NCBI GenBank assembly: GCA_047972995.1 | Contig: JBKEBD010000036.1 | Coordinates: 1-42,551 of the forward strand | Source: JBKEDC01 sp047972995 | Lineage (GTDB): Bacteria > Bacteroidota > Bacteroidia > Bacteroidales > Prolixibacteraceae | Direction of reading: 5' to 3' | DNA length: 42,551 bases | In this document: one piece after another, positions 25,836 through 34,209 of the stretch | Layout of the letters: each line of letters opens with the position of its first letter | Numbering within the stretch: the stretch's first letter is position 1 | Made by a program: the position numbers and the translations under genes | The notes under the pieces: model-generated | What the model saw: the letters and a program-made list of their open reading frames with translations, nothing else | What the model was told of the DNA's origin: nothing | Databases searched by the model: none

Positions 25836-27215
25836 ATGACTGCACCTCTCCTATTACCGCAAGACTTTATTCAACGAATAGAAAAGCAATTCCCCAACGA
25901 AGCTACTCCGTTTATTGATGCGTTACAAAATGATGTTAGAACAAGCGTTCGATTGAATTCTAAGAAGTTTACACCTAAAACAAATTTAGAAACCATCGAT
26001 TGGTGCTCTCAAGCCTTTTTTTTGGATGAACGCCCAAACTTTGCACTCGATCCGCTATGGCACGCTGGGGCATATTACGTGCAAGAAGCAAGCTCTATGT
26101 TTCTAGAGCAAGCCTTTCAGCTCATTGAAAGTGAGAATCCTAAGTTTGTACTCGATTTGTGTGCTGCTCCTGGGGGAAAGTCAACACACCTTAATAGCCT
26201 TATTAAACCTTCCGATCTCCTCCTATCTAATGAGTTAATTCGTTCACGCGTGCCAATCTTGCATGAGAACCTCACGAAATGGGGATATCCTAATCACATT
26301 ATTTCAAGCAATGATCCCAAGCTATTTGGCGAGCTCGGATCAATCTTCGATGTCGTGTTGATTGATGCCCCCTGTTCTGGCGAAGGACTATTCCGAAGAG
26401 ATGCCAAAGCTGCCGAAGAATGGAGTATAGAGAACACTAAGCTTTGCACCTTGCGACAACAGCGTATTTTTGCCGACACGCTCGAATGTCTTAAAGAAGG
26501 CGGATATCTTATCTATAGCACTTGTACTTTCAATCCCACCGAAAACGAAGAAAACATGGAATGGCTCGCGCAGCAATTCGGTTTTGAAAGCGTGCGCATT
26601 CCCCTGCAAAATAATTGGGGTGTGAATGAAATTGAACACAAAGGGTTATACGGCTATCGTTTTTTACCGCATTTGGTTACTGGGGAAGGTTTTTTTATCA
26701 GTTTGCTGCGCAAAACCGAAACTGCACGAGAAACTAGATTTCCACGCAAACTAAAAAGCATCTTTCAAAAAACAAAAGACTACCCCACCGATTGGCTAAA
26801 GTCGTATGATGGTCAAATCATTTTCCAACACAAAGAGCAGATTAAATTTGTTCCTAAAGATTGGGAACGAGAAATATCTTATTTACAGCAAAAGCTAAAT
26901 CTCGTAAAGATCGGAAATTTGATGGCAAGCGAAATGAAAGGTAAATTCTCACCCGAAGCAGAGCTCGCATTTTCTACCGAACTAAATGCAGAAGCTTTCA
27001 ATCGATTAAATTTATCGCAAGAGGATTGCTTAAAATTCTTAGCACGCGACAATTTCGAATGGACAAAAAACAGTAAAAATTGGGAGCTTATTTACTTTCA
27101 AAACACACCACTTGGATTTATTAAAGGCATCGGAAATCGATATAATAATTACTATCCTAAAGAGTGGCGATTACGCACCTCGAATCGAGAAGACTTGAAT
27201 ATGTGGCACACTTAG
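25836..27215 (+). CDS. RsmF/NOP2-type RNA cytosine methyltransferase
   Basis: This predicted m5C RNA methyltransferase has 459 residues from the ATG at 25836. The SAM-binding motif is VLDLCAAPGGKSTHLNSL, the two key cysteines are Cys180 (DAPCSGEG) and Cys230 (YSTCTFNP), and NPTENEENMEWL follows. The C-terminal 160 residues resemble the RsmF extension with a PUA-like end (LGFIKGIGNRYNNYYPKEWR). That favours rRNA methylation like E. coli RsmF, though the exact target is not proven. A TTG five codons earlier could also serve as start but abuts the upstream T-tract. A T8 run in the coding sequence near 26010 encodes Phe-Phe-Leu. An abnormal homopolymer follows the stop. Confidence 0.9.
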   Translation: MTAPLLLPQDFIQRIEKQFPNEATPFIDALQNDVRTSVRLNSKKFTPKTNLETIDWCSQAFFLDERPNFALDPLWHAGAYYVQEASSMFLEQAFQLIESENPKFVLDLCAAPGGKSTHLNSLIKPSDLLLSNELIRSRVPILHENLTKWGYPNHIISSNDPKLFGELGSIFDVVLIDAPCSGEGLFRRDAKAAEEWSIENTKLCTLRQQRIFADTLECLKEGGYLIYSTCTFNPTENEENMEWLAQQFGFESVRIPLQNNWGVNEIEHKGLYGYRFLPHLVTGEGFFISLLRKTETARETRFPRKLKSIFQKTKDYPTDWLKSYDGQIIFQHKEQIKFVPKDWEREISYLQQKLNLVKIGNLMASEMKGKFSPEAELAFSTELNAEAFNRLNLSQEDCLKFLARDNFEWTKNSKNWELIYFQNTPLGFIKGIGNRYNNYYPKEWRLRTSNREDLNMWHT

Positions 27216-27226
27216 GAGACAGAAGA

Positions 27227-27248
27227 TTTTTTTTTTTTGGGGGGGGGG
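27227..27248. repeat. T12-G10 homopolymer pair
   Basis: Twelve T are followed immediately by ten G, starting 12 nt after the rsmF stop. No other G-run of this size exists in this AT-rich window. It could be a slippage-prone tract or an assembly or sequencing error. The remainder of 27249-27410 shows no gene. Confidence 0.85.
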
Positions 27249-27419
27249 TAGGCGTTAAAAGATAAATAAGATAATAAGAAAAAGAAATTACACGCTAAAT
27301 ATAACGCTGTCTACTTTTTACAGCAAAAATGGACTCCCGCCTATAAGTAGTATTTGATTTTTTTTTAGGCTCAGACCTTAAAAAATATAATATCCTCTAT
27401 CCCATTCTTAGCGCATGAG

Positions 27420-27466
27420 AAAAAAACGGGAAGAAGCTGTGGATAACCACTTAGCCTCTTCCCGTT
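27420..27466 (-). terminator. Terminator after the M3 peptidase gene
   Basis: A long hairpin (27425-27466) pairs AACGGGAAGA with TCTTCCCGTT and carries an inner GTGG/CCAC stem. On the minus strand it is followed by seven T. It lies 30 nt after the peptidase stop. Confidence 0.9.
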
Positions 27467-27496
27467 ATTGCATTATTGCATTGACACATTAACTCA

Positions 27497-29608
27497 TTAC
27501 AAAAGCCCTCTGTCGTCTAGCAAATATTTTTCGTTTGGCTCTTCGCCACGGAAATCCTTATAAAGTTTCATTGGCTCTTCTGTGCCACCTCTTTGCAAAA
27601 CATTTGTTCTGAATTTGCGTGCTGTTTCTGGATCGAACACATTGCCTGTGGCTTTGAATGCAGCAAAAGCATCTGAATCTAAAATAGCAGCCCAAATGTA
27701 AGCATAGTAGCCAGCTGAATAACCTCCAGTAAAAATATGGCTGAAATAAGTACTACGGTAACGATTGGTAATTTCTGGCAATAAACCCATTGCTTCATTT
27801 GATTTAGCTTCAAACTCACGCACACCTATTGTCAATGGCGTAGTAATGCTATGATAATCCATATCAAGAAGCGTAGCCCCCATATACTCCGTAGTCATAA
27901 ACCCTTGGTTGAACTTAATACTATTAAGCATCTTCTCTTTCAATTCTGCAGGCATAGGCTCTCCTGTTTTGTAATGATTAGCATAAACAGCCATTACCTC
28001 AGGCTCGCTCACCCAATGCTCCAACACTTGCGATGGCAACTCCACAAAATCGCGTGCCACCGAAGTGCCCGATAGCGAATTGTAATGACAATTCGAAAGC
28101 AAACCGTGCAAAGCGTGTCCTAATTCATGGAAAACAGTTGTAGCTTCATCAAAAGAAATTAAGGCTGATTGTCCTTCAATAGGTTTCGAGAAATTATAGC
28201 AAGTTGTAATGACAGGGTGAATAAATTCACCATCTTTTCCTTCTTGCTTGCGGAATGAACTCATCCAAGCACCACCTTTTTTACTAGCACGAGCATAGAA
28301 ATCCATGTACAGCACACCCACATGGTCGCCATTAGCTTCTTTCACCTCGAAAGCTTGAGCATCAGGATGTGGTAGTGGTACGTTATTTAACGGTGTAATT
28401 TGCAAACCATACAAACTTTTAATAGTGAAGAAAGCACCTTTCACCACATTGTTCAATTCGAAATAAGGAGCTAAATCATTAGCATTTAAGTCGAACTTTT
28501 GCTTGCGTACTTTCTCGGTGTAGTACGACCAATCCCAAGCCTGCACTTTGAAGTTTCCACCCTCAGCATCTACAATCGCTTGCATATCTGCCAACTCTTG
28601 CTTTGCTACTCGGGTCGATTTTTCCATAATACTATTCATTTTAGCATAAACATTAGCCGCATTCTTTGCCATATTGTTTTCCAACACATAAGTTGCGTGC
28701 GACTCATAGCCCAACAAATTAGCTTTTTGCAAACGTAGGTTTGCCATTTTAATCACAATATCTTTGTTGTCGTGGTCATTATCATTATCGCCACGCATAA
28801 TATATGCCTTATAAAGTTGCTCACGCAATTTTCTATTTTCTGCATTTGCTAAAAACGGATCGCAGCTTGAACGTTGCGTTGTAAAAAGCCATTTACCGGC
28901 ATATCCTTTTGCCTCCGCCTCGGCAGCAGCTTTTGCAACAAGCGATTCTGGTAAACCTGCTAAATCAGCTTCATTTTCTACCAACATTTCATAGGCATTA
29001 GTTTCTGCCAACACATTTTCACCAAATTGCAAAGTCAAGCTTGACAATTCTTGGTTGATAGCGCTCAATGCTGCCTTATCTTCTTCATTCAATAAAGCAC
29101 CCGAACGCACAAAACTTTTGTAGGTATTATCAAGCAACATCGTTTGCTCTTGGTTTAAGCTCAAATTTGCTCGATTGTCATACACAGCTTTCACTTTAGC
29201 AAACAAATCGGCATTCATGTTAATTGCATCGTAGTGCGCCGACATTATCGGAGCCAATTCTGCTGCAATAGCACGCAACTCATCGTTGGTGTTACTACTT
29301 GTCATGTTGTAGAACACCGAACCTACTTTATCCAACAATGGGCTGCTGTATTCAATTGCCTCAATCGTATTTTCGAAAGTTGGGGCATCGTCATTAGCAA
29401 TGATTTGCTGAATATTTGCCTTATGCTCCTCTCTACCTTGGGCAAAAGCCTCCGAAAAATCGGTAGGTAAAATCTGCTCAAATGGAGGAAGCTGAAATGG
29501 AGTATCATACTCCGAAAAGAAAGGATTCACATGGACATCCTTCTGCGGTAAACATGATGTAGTCATAATAGAAACGCTCAATAGCGCAAGGGTTAAAATT
29601 TTTCGCAT
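27497..29608 (-). CDS. M3 family metallopeptidase lipoprotein (dipeptidyl carboxypeptidase-like)
   Basis: This zinc peptidase has 703 residues. The zinc motif is VFHELGHALHGLLS with HELGH at residues 494-498, followed by SGTSVARDFVELPSQVLEHW, which supplies the third zinc ligand. Together with FGENVLAETNAYEM and GGYSAGYYAYIWA this matches the Dcp/oligopeptidase A group of M3, which trims dipeptides from small peptides. Unlike cytoplasmic Dcp, it begins MRKILTLALLSVSIMTTSC, a lipoprotein leader with Cys19, so it is probably anchored in the envelope. It has its own promoter and terminator. Confidence 0.94.
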   Translation of the reverse strand: MRKILTLALLSVSIMTTSCLPQKDVHVNPFFSEYDTPFQLPPFEQILPTDFSEAFAQGREEHKANIQQIIANDDAPTFENTIEAIEYSSPLLDKVGSVFYNMTSSNTNDELRAIAAELAPIMSAHYDAINMNADLFAKVKAVYDNRANLSLNQEQTMLLDNTYKSFVRSGALLNEEDKAALSAINQELSSLTLQFGENVLAETNAYEMLVENEADLAGLPESLVAKAAAEAEAKGYAGKWLFTTQRSSCDPFLANAENRKLREQLYKAYIMRGDNDNDHDNKDIVIKMANLRLQKANLLGYESHATYVLENNMAKNAANVYAKMNSIMEKSTRVAKQELADMQAIVDAEGGNFKVQAWDWSYYTEKVRKQKFDLNANDLAPYFELNNVVKGAFFTIKSLYGLQITPLNNVPLPHPDAQAFEVKEANGDHVGVLYMDFYARASKKGGAWMSSFRKQEGKDGEFIHPVITTCYNFSKPIEGQSALISFDEATTVFHELGHALHGLLSNCHYNSLSGTSVARDFVELPSQVLEHWVSEPEVMAVYANHYKTGEPMPAELKEKMLNSIKFNQGFMTTEYMGATLLDMDYHSITTPLTIGVREFEAKSNEAMGLLPEITNRYRSTYFSHIFTGGYSAGYYAYIWAAILDSDAFAAFKATGNVFDPETARKFRTNVLQRGGTEEPMKLYKDFRGEEPNEKYLLDDRGLL

Positions 29609-29654
29609 AAATAAATTTGCTTTTATTTGATTCTTAATTTTTCAGAAAGTATAG

Positions 29655-29687
29655 CAAAAATATCCATTTTAAATCATTCAACTCAAA
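29655..29687 (-). promoter_or_regulatory. M3 peptidase promoter (TTTG-N21-TATTTTTG)
   Basis: On the minus strand TTTG (29687-29684) and TATTTTTG (29662-29655) are separated by 21 nt, a full Bacteroidota-type pair. The predicted leader is about 40 nt. Confidence 0.6.
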
Positions 29688-29769
29688 ATCTGATCAAATT
29701 TTTTCCCCGACGAAATCTTCATAATCGCCTAAAAAAGTAAAAAAACGACTTCGCTTTAATTCTAGTTAC

Positions 29770-29777
29770 TATATTTG
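29770..29777 (+). promoter_or_regulatory. dapB operon -7 box TATATTTG
   Basis: TATATTTG fits TAnnTTTG, with TTCG 16 nt upstream as a weak -33. It would give a leader of about 93 nt before dapB. Confidence 0.5.
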
Positions 29778-29875
29778 TACTATTATTAAATCAGAAATAT
29801 AAACAATTCCTGCAATTCTATCTTTCTCCCGATTATTTGGTGTGAGAAAGTGAAACGACAACAAAAAGATACAAT

Positions 29876-30592
29876 ATGAAAATTGCGCTTATCGGATACG
29901 GAAAAATGGGTAAAACCATTGAACAAATTGCAATCAATCGCGGACATGAAGTGGTGCTAACAATTGATGTTACAAACCAAGCTGAATTAACCATAGAAAA
30001 CCTGAAGAAAGCTGATGTAGTAATTGAGTTTACCATTCCAGCTTCGGCAGTATCTAACTATAAACTTTGTTTCGAAGCTGGTGTGCCTGTTGTTAGTGGC
30101 ACTACAGGCTGGTTAGCAAAATACGACGAAGTAGTGAGCAACATGAAAGCAAACGATGGAGCTTTCTTCTACACCTCAAACTTCAGTCTTGGCGTAAATC
30201 TTTTCTTTGCACTCAACAAACAATTAGCTCAATTGATGAACGGACGTGAGGGCTACGATGTGAGCATGGAAGAGGTACACCACATTCACAAACTAGACGA
30301 GCCAAGTGGCACTGCCATTACATTAGCTGAAGGAGTGTTTGAAAACTATCCGAAAGAAAAATGGACACTTGGCAACCCTGATAACGCTTCTGAAATGCAC
30401 ATTGAGGCTATTCGCGAAGGTGAAGTGCCCGGTATACACCGCATTAAATATGAATCGGAAGTTGATCACATTATGATTGAACACAGTGCAAAAAGCCGTC
30501 ATGGTTTCGCCCTAGGCGCAGTAATTGCAGCTGAATATTCGGTAGGCAAAAAAGGTGTTTTATCTATGAATGACCTCCTAAACTTGAAATAA
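29876..30592 (+). CDS. dapB: 4-hydroxy-tetrahydrodipicolinate reductase
   Basis: This enzyme of the lysine/diaminopimelate pathway uses NAD(P)H. The 238-residue protein shows the Rossmann motif ALIGYGKMGKTIEQ, the SGTTGW turn, the FSLGVNLFFAL segment and the substrate signature EVHHIHKLDEPSGTAITLAE. It is slightly shorter than E. coli DapB, normal for Bacteroidota. lepB starts 1 nt after the dapB stop, so the two are translationally linked. Confidence 0.97.
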   Translation: MKIALIGYGKMGKTIEQIAINRGHEVVLTIDVTNQAELTIENLKKADVVIEFTIPASAVSNYKLCFEAGVPVVSGTTGWLAKYDEVVSNMKANDGAFFYTSNFSLGVNLFFALNKQLAQLMNGREGYDVSMEEVHHIHKLDEPSGTAITLAEGVFENYPKEKWTLGNPDNASEMHIEAIREGEVPGIHRIKYESEVDHIMIEHSAKSRHGFALGAVIAAEYSVGKKGVLSMNDLLNLK

Positions 30593-30593
30593 T

Positions 30594-31937
30594 ATGTTTT
30601 CTATCTTAAAAAATAAATGGTTTAAGTTCATCCTTGTTGCACTTGGTTATTTGCTGTGGGTAATTTGGTTGGGTAATTTCTGGTGGCTCATTGGGCTTGC
30701 CGTAATTTTCGATATTTACATTAGCAAAAAAGTACATTGGGCATTCTGGAAGAAAAAGAATCCACCCAATGGCAAGCAAAGCAAAACAGTGGAATGGGTT
30801 GATGCCATCATATTTGCGGTGGTGGCTGCCACATTCATCAGAAGTTTCTTCATTGAAGCTTACACCATCCCTTCTTCATCGATGGAGAAATCTATGCTGA
30901 TTGGCGACTTCTTATTTGTGAGCAAAATGGCTTATGGTCCGCGAGTGCCTGAAACTCCCCTTTCGTTTCCTTTCGTGCATCACACCTTGCCAATGACTAA
31001 AAGCACACCTTCATTCTCTACGCTCATTCAAAATGACTATCGAAGAATGAAAGGCTTTGGCGAAGTAAAACGTAATGACGTGGTCGTGTTCAACTTCCCA
31101 GAAGGCGATACGGTAGCAACCAACTTTCCTCAACAAAGCTATTATGGATTAGTGCGTGAATTGGGGTGGCAACGTGTTAACACCGACAAGAGCACGTTTG
31201 GCAATATTATCTCTCGTCCTACCGATAAATGCGAAAACTACATCAAGCGTTGCGTAGGTGTGCCCGGTGATAAATTGCAAATTATAGATGGTCAACTTCT
31301 CGTGAATGATAGCGAGCAAGAGGCATTCAATGGCGTGCAATATAACTACTTCGTAAAAACTAACGGCATGGTAGGAATAAGCGATGCTACATTAGAAAAA
31401 ATTGGCATTTCAAAAGCCGACCGAGAAGTTTACGGCAATGGACAATATATGTTCCCCCTTACCAAAGAAATGGCAGCTTCGCTAGAAGAAATCCCTGTTA
31501 TTGATAAGGTGAAACAACTTGTTATTCCTAAAAGCAATTGGGATAAAAACATTTTCCCATTCCATAGAAATTTTGCTTGGAATGTCGATAATTTCGGACC
31601 TATAACAGTTCCTAAAAAAGGAGAAACCATTGTTCTCGACGTGAACAACCTTCCTCTTTACGAGCGCATCATTCATGCCTATGAGAAACATGAAGTGCGT
31701 GTAGAAAATGAAAAAGTATTCATCGATGGTAAAGAAGCTACTAGCTACACCTTTGCCATGGACTACTATTGGATGATGGGTGACAACCGTCATAATTCAG
31801 CAGACTCTCGCTATTGGGGGTTTGTGCCTGAAGACCACATTGTGGGTAAAGCAGTGTTCATTTGGCTTTCACTCGACCAAGACAAAACATTCCCATTCAA
31901 CATTCGTTGGAAACGTGGATTTTCTAAAGTTCATTAA
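30594..31937 (+). CDS. lepB: Signal peptidase I
   Basis: This membrane protease cleaves leader peptides from exported proteins. At 447 residues it is much longer than E. coli LepB (324), with a large insert between the catalytic blocks, as is usual for Bacteroidota. Two hydrophobic segments lie at about 12-40 and one at about 70-85. The catalytic serine is Ser96 in IPSSSMEKSM and the catalytic lysine Lys218 in YIKRCVGVPGDKL. MMGDNRHNSADSRYWGFVP and VGKAVFIWLS are the remaining family boxes. It is the second gene of the dapB cluster. Confidence 0.96.
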   Translation: MFSILKNKWFKFILVALGYLLWVIWLGNFWWLIGLAVIFDIYISKKVHWAFWKKKNPPNGKQSKTVEWVDAIIFAVVAATFIRSFFIEAYTIPSSSMEKSMLIGDFLFVSKMAYGPRVPETPLSFPFVHHTLPMTKSTPSFSTLIQNDYRRMKGFGEVKRNDVVVFNFPEGDTVATNFPQQSYYGLVRELGWQRVNTDKSTFGNIISRPTDKCENYIKRCVGVPGDKLQIIDGQLLVNDSEQEAFNGVQYNYFVKTNGMVGISDATLEKIGISKADREVYGNGQYMFPLTKEMAASLEEIPVIDKVKQLVIPKSNWDKNIFPFHRNFAWNVDNFGPITVPKKGETIVLDVNNLPLYERIIHAYEKHEVRVENEKVFIDGKEATSYTFAMDYYWMMGDNRHNSADSRYWGFVPEDHIVGKAVFIWLSLDQDKTFPFNIRWKRGFSKVH

Positions 31938-31941
31938 TAGC

Positions 31942-31991
31942 GTTATTAGTGGTTAGTTGCTAATGCAGTTGCACAACTACCCACTAATAAC
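31942..31991. repeat. 17-bp interrupted palindrome after lepB
   Basis: GTTATTAGTGG (31942-31952) pairs with CCACTAATAAC (31981-31991), and the inner TAGTTG (31954-31959) pairs with CAACTA (31974-31979). No T-tract follows, so it is not a classical terminator. It lies just 18 nt before the next start and could modulate downstream expression. Confidence 0.7.
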
Positions 31992-32009
31992 CACAACTAA
32001 CAACTAATC

Positions 32010-32333
32010 ATGACTTTCACACTCATTTTGCTTCTGGTAATAGCTTTGTTTTTAGTGATCTTCACCTTACAAAACACACAACTCATCGACGTCAATTTTC
32101 TTTTCTGGACACTCGATCAAGTTCCATTGGCTTTAAATATTTTTTGTTGTGTTCTTGTGGGAATTATCATTGGAATGGGAATTTACTTACCCAAGGTTTG
32201 GGGTAAGCAATCGCAGATTAAAAGTCTTCAACGAGAGCTCTACCAATTAAAAAAGAAAGAGCAACAAGCAAGCACCCTAATCGCACCTACTTGCGAAGAA
32301 GAAATCGAAACGAACAAGGATAGCAACAACTAA
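32010..32333 (+). CDS. LapA-domain (DUF1049) membrane protein
   Basis: This 107-residue protein has two transmembrane segments (about 3-22 and 42-63) with FTLQNTQLIDVNFLFW between them and a charged cytoplasmic coiled-coil tail (QSQIKSLQRELYQLKKKEQQ). This is the DUF1049/LapA layout; E. coli LapA takes part in lipopolysaccharide regulation with LapB and FtsH. That role is not demonstrated here. It lies between lepB and the WbqC gene and is probably in their operon. Confidence 0.82.
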   Translation: MTFTLILLLVIALFLVIFTLQNTQLIDVNFLFWTLDQVPLALNIFCCVLVGIIIGMGIYLPKVWGKQSQIKSLQRELYQLKKKEQQASTLIAPTCEEEIETNKDSNN

Positions 32334-32343
32334 AATACAATTA

Positions 32344-32988
32344 ATGACACCCGACAACTCCTCTGCCCTACTTTGCTCTGCCTATTTACCTCCGGTGCAA
32401 TACATCAGCAAGTTTTTAATGTGCAACAACATTTGGATTGAAGCCTTTGAAAACTTTAGCAAGCAAACCTATCGCAACCGAAGCTATATTTTATCGGCCA
32501 ATGGTGTAGAGGCATTAACTGTTCCAATTGTAAAAGGCAACTCAAAACAACTCATAAAAGATGTGCAGATTGCCTACGATATGCCTTGGCAACACACGCA
32601 TTGGAATGCTATTGTATCAGCTTATAATTCTACTCCATTCTTCGAAATTCTTGCCGATGACTTTCGCCCATTCTTCGAAAAAAAGTATAGCTATTTACTT
32701 GACCTCAACCTTGATATGCTAAACAAAATTCTAAATATTTTAGAAATCGAAGACAAACAAATTCAACTTACCAAAGACTTTGAACTGTTTACACCTGAAG
32801 GCTTAAATCTACGCGATGCTATGCATCCTAAAGTTCAGAAAGCTAAAGAAGATATTCATTTTTCAGCTCAACCTTACAGCCAAATGTTCGATCATAAATT
32901 TGATTTTCAGCCGAACCTCAGCATCATCGACTTACTGTTTAACTGCGGTTCCGCAAGCTACGAAATGATTTTAAAAAGCTGTAAATAG
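32344..32988 (+). CDS. WbqC family protein
   Basis: This 214-residue protein matches the WbqC-like family: SAYLPPVQYISKFLMCNNIWIEAFENFSKQ, YRNRSYILSANG, LTVPIVKG and WQHTHWNAIVSAYNSTPFFE. WbqC-like genes occur in O-antigen and polysaccharide clusters and are suspected of sugar-modifying activity, with no firm biochemistry. Linkage to lepB is common in Bacteroidota. It starts 10 nt after the LapA-like stop and ends at a strong shared terminator. Confidence 0.88.
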   Translation: MTPDNSSALLCSAYLPPVQYISKFLMCNNIWIEAFENFSKQTYRNRSYILSANGVEALTVPIVKGNSKQLIKDVQIAYDMPWQHTHWNAIVSAYNSTPFFEILADDFRPFFEKKYSYLLDLNLDMLNKILNILEIEDKQIQLTKDFELFTPEGLNLRDAMHPKVQKAKEDIHFSAQPYSQMFDHKFDFQPNLSIIDLLFNCGSASYEMILKSCK

Positions 32989-33009
32989 AAATCTAACATC
33001 CTAAAATTG

Positions 33010-33055
33010 GCACAAAAAAGCTTAAAGTACGCTTGTACTTTAAGCTTTTTTGTGC
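33010..33055. terminator. Bidirectional 21-bp hairpin terminator
   Basis: A perfect 21-bp stem (33010-33030 with 33035-33055), loop GCTT, includes A6 and T6 tracts in its arms. It lies 21 nt after the WbqC gene and 15 nt after the pfkA stop on the other strand. Confidence 0.93.
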
Positions 33056-33070
33056 ACCTAACTTCGTTTA

Positions 33071-34108
33071 CTAATATTCATCACCAAACGACACACCCAT
33101 TCTTCGCCCTTGCTCTATTAGAGAATGTTCGGGAGTAACTATGCTAAGCTTATCGCTCACCTCAACAAGAGGTATTGTGGTCAGATCATTATTCTTAATG
33201 GCAACCATCACTCCAAATTCCCCTCGAGAAATACAATCAGTAGCATGAGCTCCATAACGAGTAGCCAATATTCTATCCATTGGCGTAGGACTACCTCCAC
33301 GTTGCACGTACCCCAACACCGTTTCACGAGTTTCAATATCGGTGTAGGTGTGAATGGCTTCGGCTAAATGGCTAGCAGCCGACATTCCCTTAGGGTGCTC
33401 AATGCCCTCTGCCACAACCACAATAGAATAAGGTTTATTGCTTTCATAGCGTTCTTCAATCTTCTTGCATACCGAACGAATGTTATATTCCAACTCTGGA
33501 AGCAAGATGATATCACCACCACCAGCCATACCTGCATAAAGGGCAATCCATCCGGCATGATGCCCCATCACTTCAATAATCATAACACGCTGATGCGAGT
33601 TTGCAGTCGTGTGCAATCGGTCGATGGCATCGGTAGCAATACTCAGCGCCGAATCAAAACCGAAAGTTACATCGGTTCCCCACACATCATTATCGATAGT
33701 TTTGGGAATACCCACTACATTCAACCCTAGTTCTGAAAGCTTATTAGCTGTTTTCATCGTGCCATTCCCACCAATACACACCAACGCATCGAGCCCTAGC
33801 TCTTCATAGTTTTGCTTAATGATATCTGGCTTCGGGTTGTGTTCCTCTCCCTTAGGGGCTTTAAATGGTTTCTCTCTTGATGTTCCCAAGATTGTCCCCC
33901 CAGCGGTGAGCAAACCCGACATATGTACATTGGTAAATTCAACATAGTCTTTCTCCAACAATCCTGTATATCCAGCTCGAAATCCGTAAACCTCCATACC
34001 ATGTTGTACAATGGCTGTTTTTGCTACCCCTCTGATAGCCGCGTTCAACCCGGGGCAATCGCCACCCGCAGTCAGAATGCCTATTCTTTTTGCTTTAGTT
34101 TCTGTCAT
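33071..34108 (-). CDS. pfkA: 6-phosphofructokinase
   Basis: This glycolytic kinase phosphorylates fructose 6-phosphate. From the ATG at 34108 it has 345 residues, starting MTETKAKRIGILTAGGDCPGLN. An ATG 20 codons earlier adds residues (KSLKNQKQEKEIK) unlike the family. GIPKTIDNDVWGTDVTFGFD, EVMGHHAGWIALYAG and GYVQRGGSPTPMDR are conserved. Two specificity positions are mixed: Gly116 in CIGGNGTMK is as in ATP enzymes, whereas Lys136 in PKTIDND is as in PPi and group III enzymes. The residue before Gly116 is Asn115 instead of the metal-linked Asp of E. coli. The donor (ATP or PPi) is therefore uncertain, with ATP favoured by the glycine. Confidence 0.94.
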   Translation of the reverse strand: MTETKAKRIGILTAGGDCPGLNAAIRGVAKTAIVQHGMEVYGFRAGYTGLLEKDYVEFTNVHMSGLLTAGGTILGTSREKPFKAPKGEEHNPKPDIIKQNYEELGLDALVCIGGNGTMKTANKLSELGLNVVGIPKTIDNDVWGTDVTFGFDSALSIATDAIDRLHTTANSHQRVMIIEVMGHHAGWIALYAGMAGGGDIILLPELEYNIRSVCKKIEERYESNKPYSIVVVAEGIEHPKGMSAASHLAEAIHTYTDIETRETVLGYVQRGGSPTPMDRILATRYGAHATDCISRGEFGVMVAIKNNDLTTIPLVEVSDKLSIVTPEHSLIEQGRRMGVSFGDEY

Positions 34109-34209
34109 TTTTATCTCTTTTTCTTGTTTCTGATTTTTTAAGCTTTTGACACCAACATCGAAGCCCACCTAGGTACTCAGGCTATTTGTCACTCAGGTAC
34201 TCCAGCTAG

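Noticed and set aside
31980..32009. Short ACTAA-type repeats before the LapA-like gene considered as a CRISPR or tandem array
   Set aside because: The units are only 5-8 nt, irregular, and belong to the arms of the palindrome described above.
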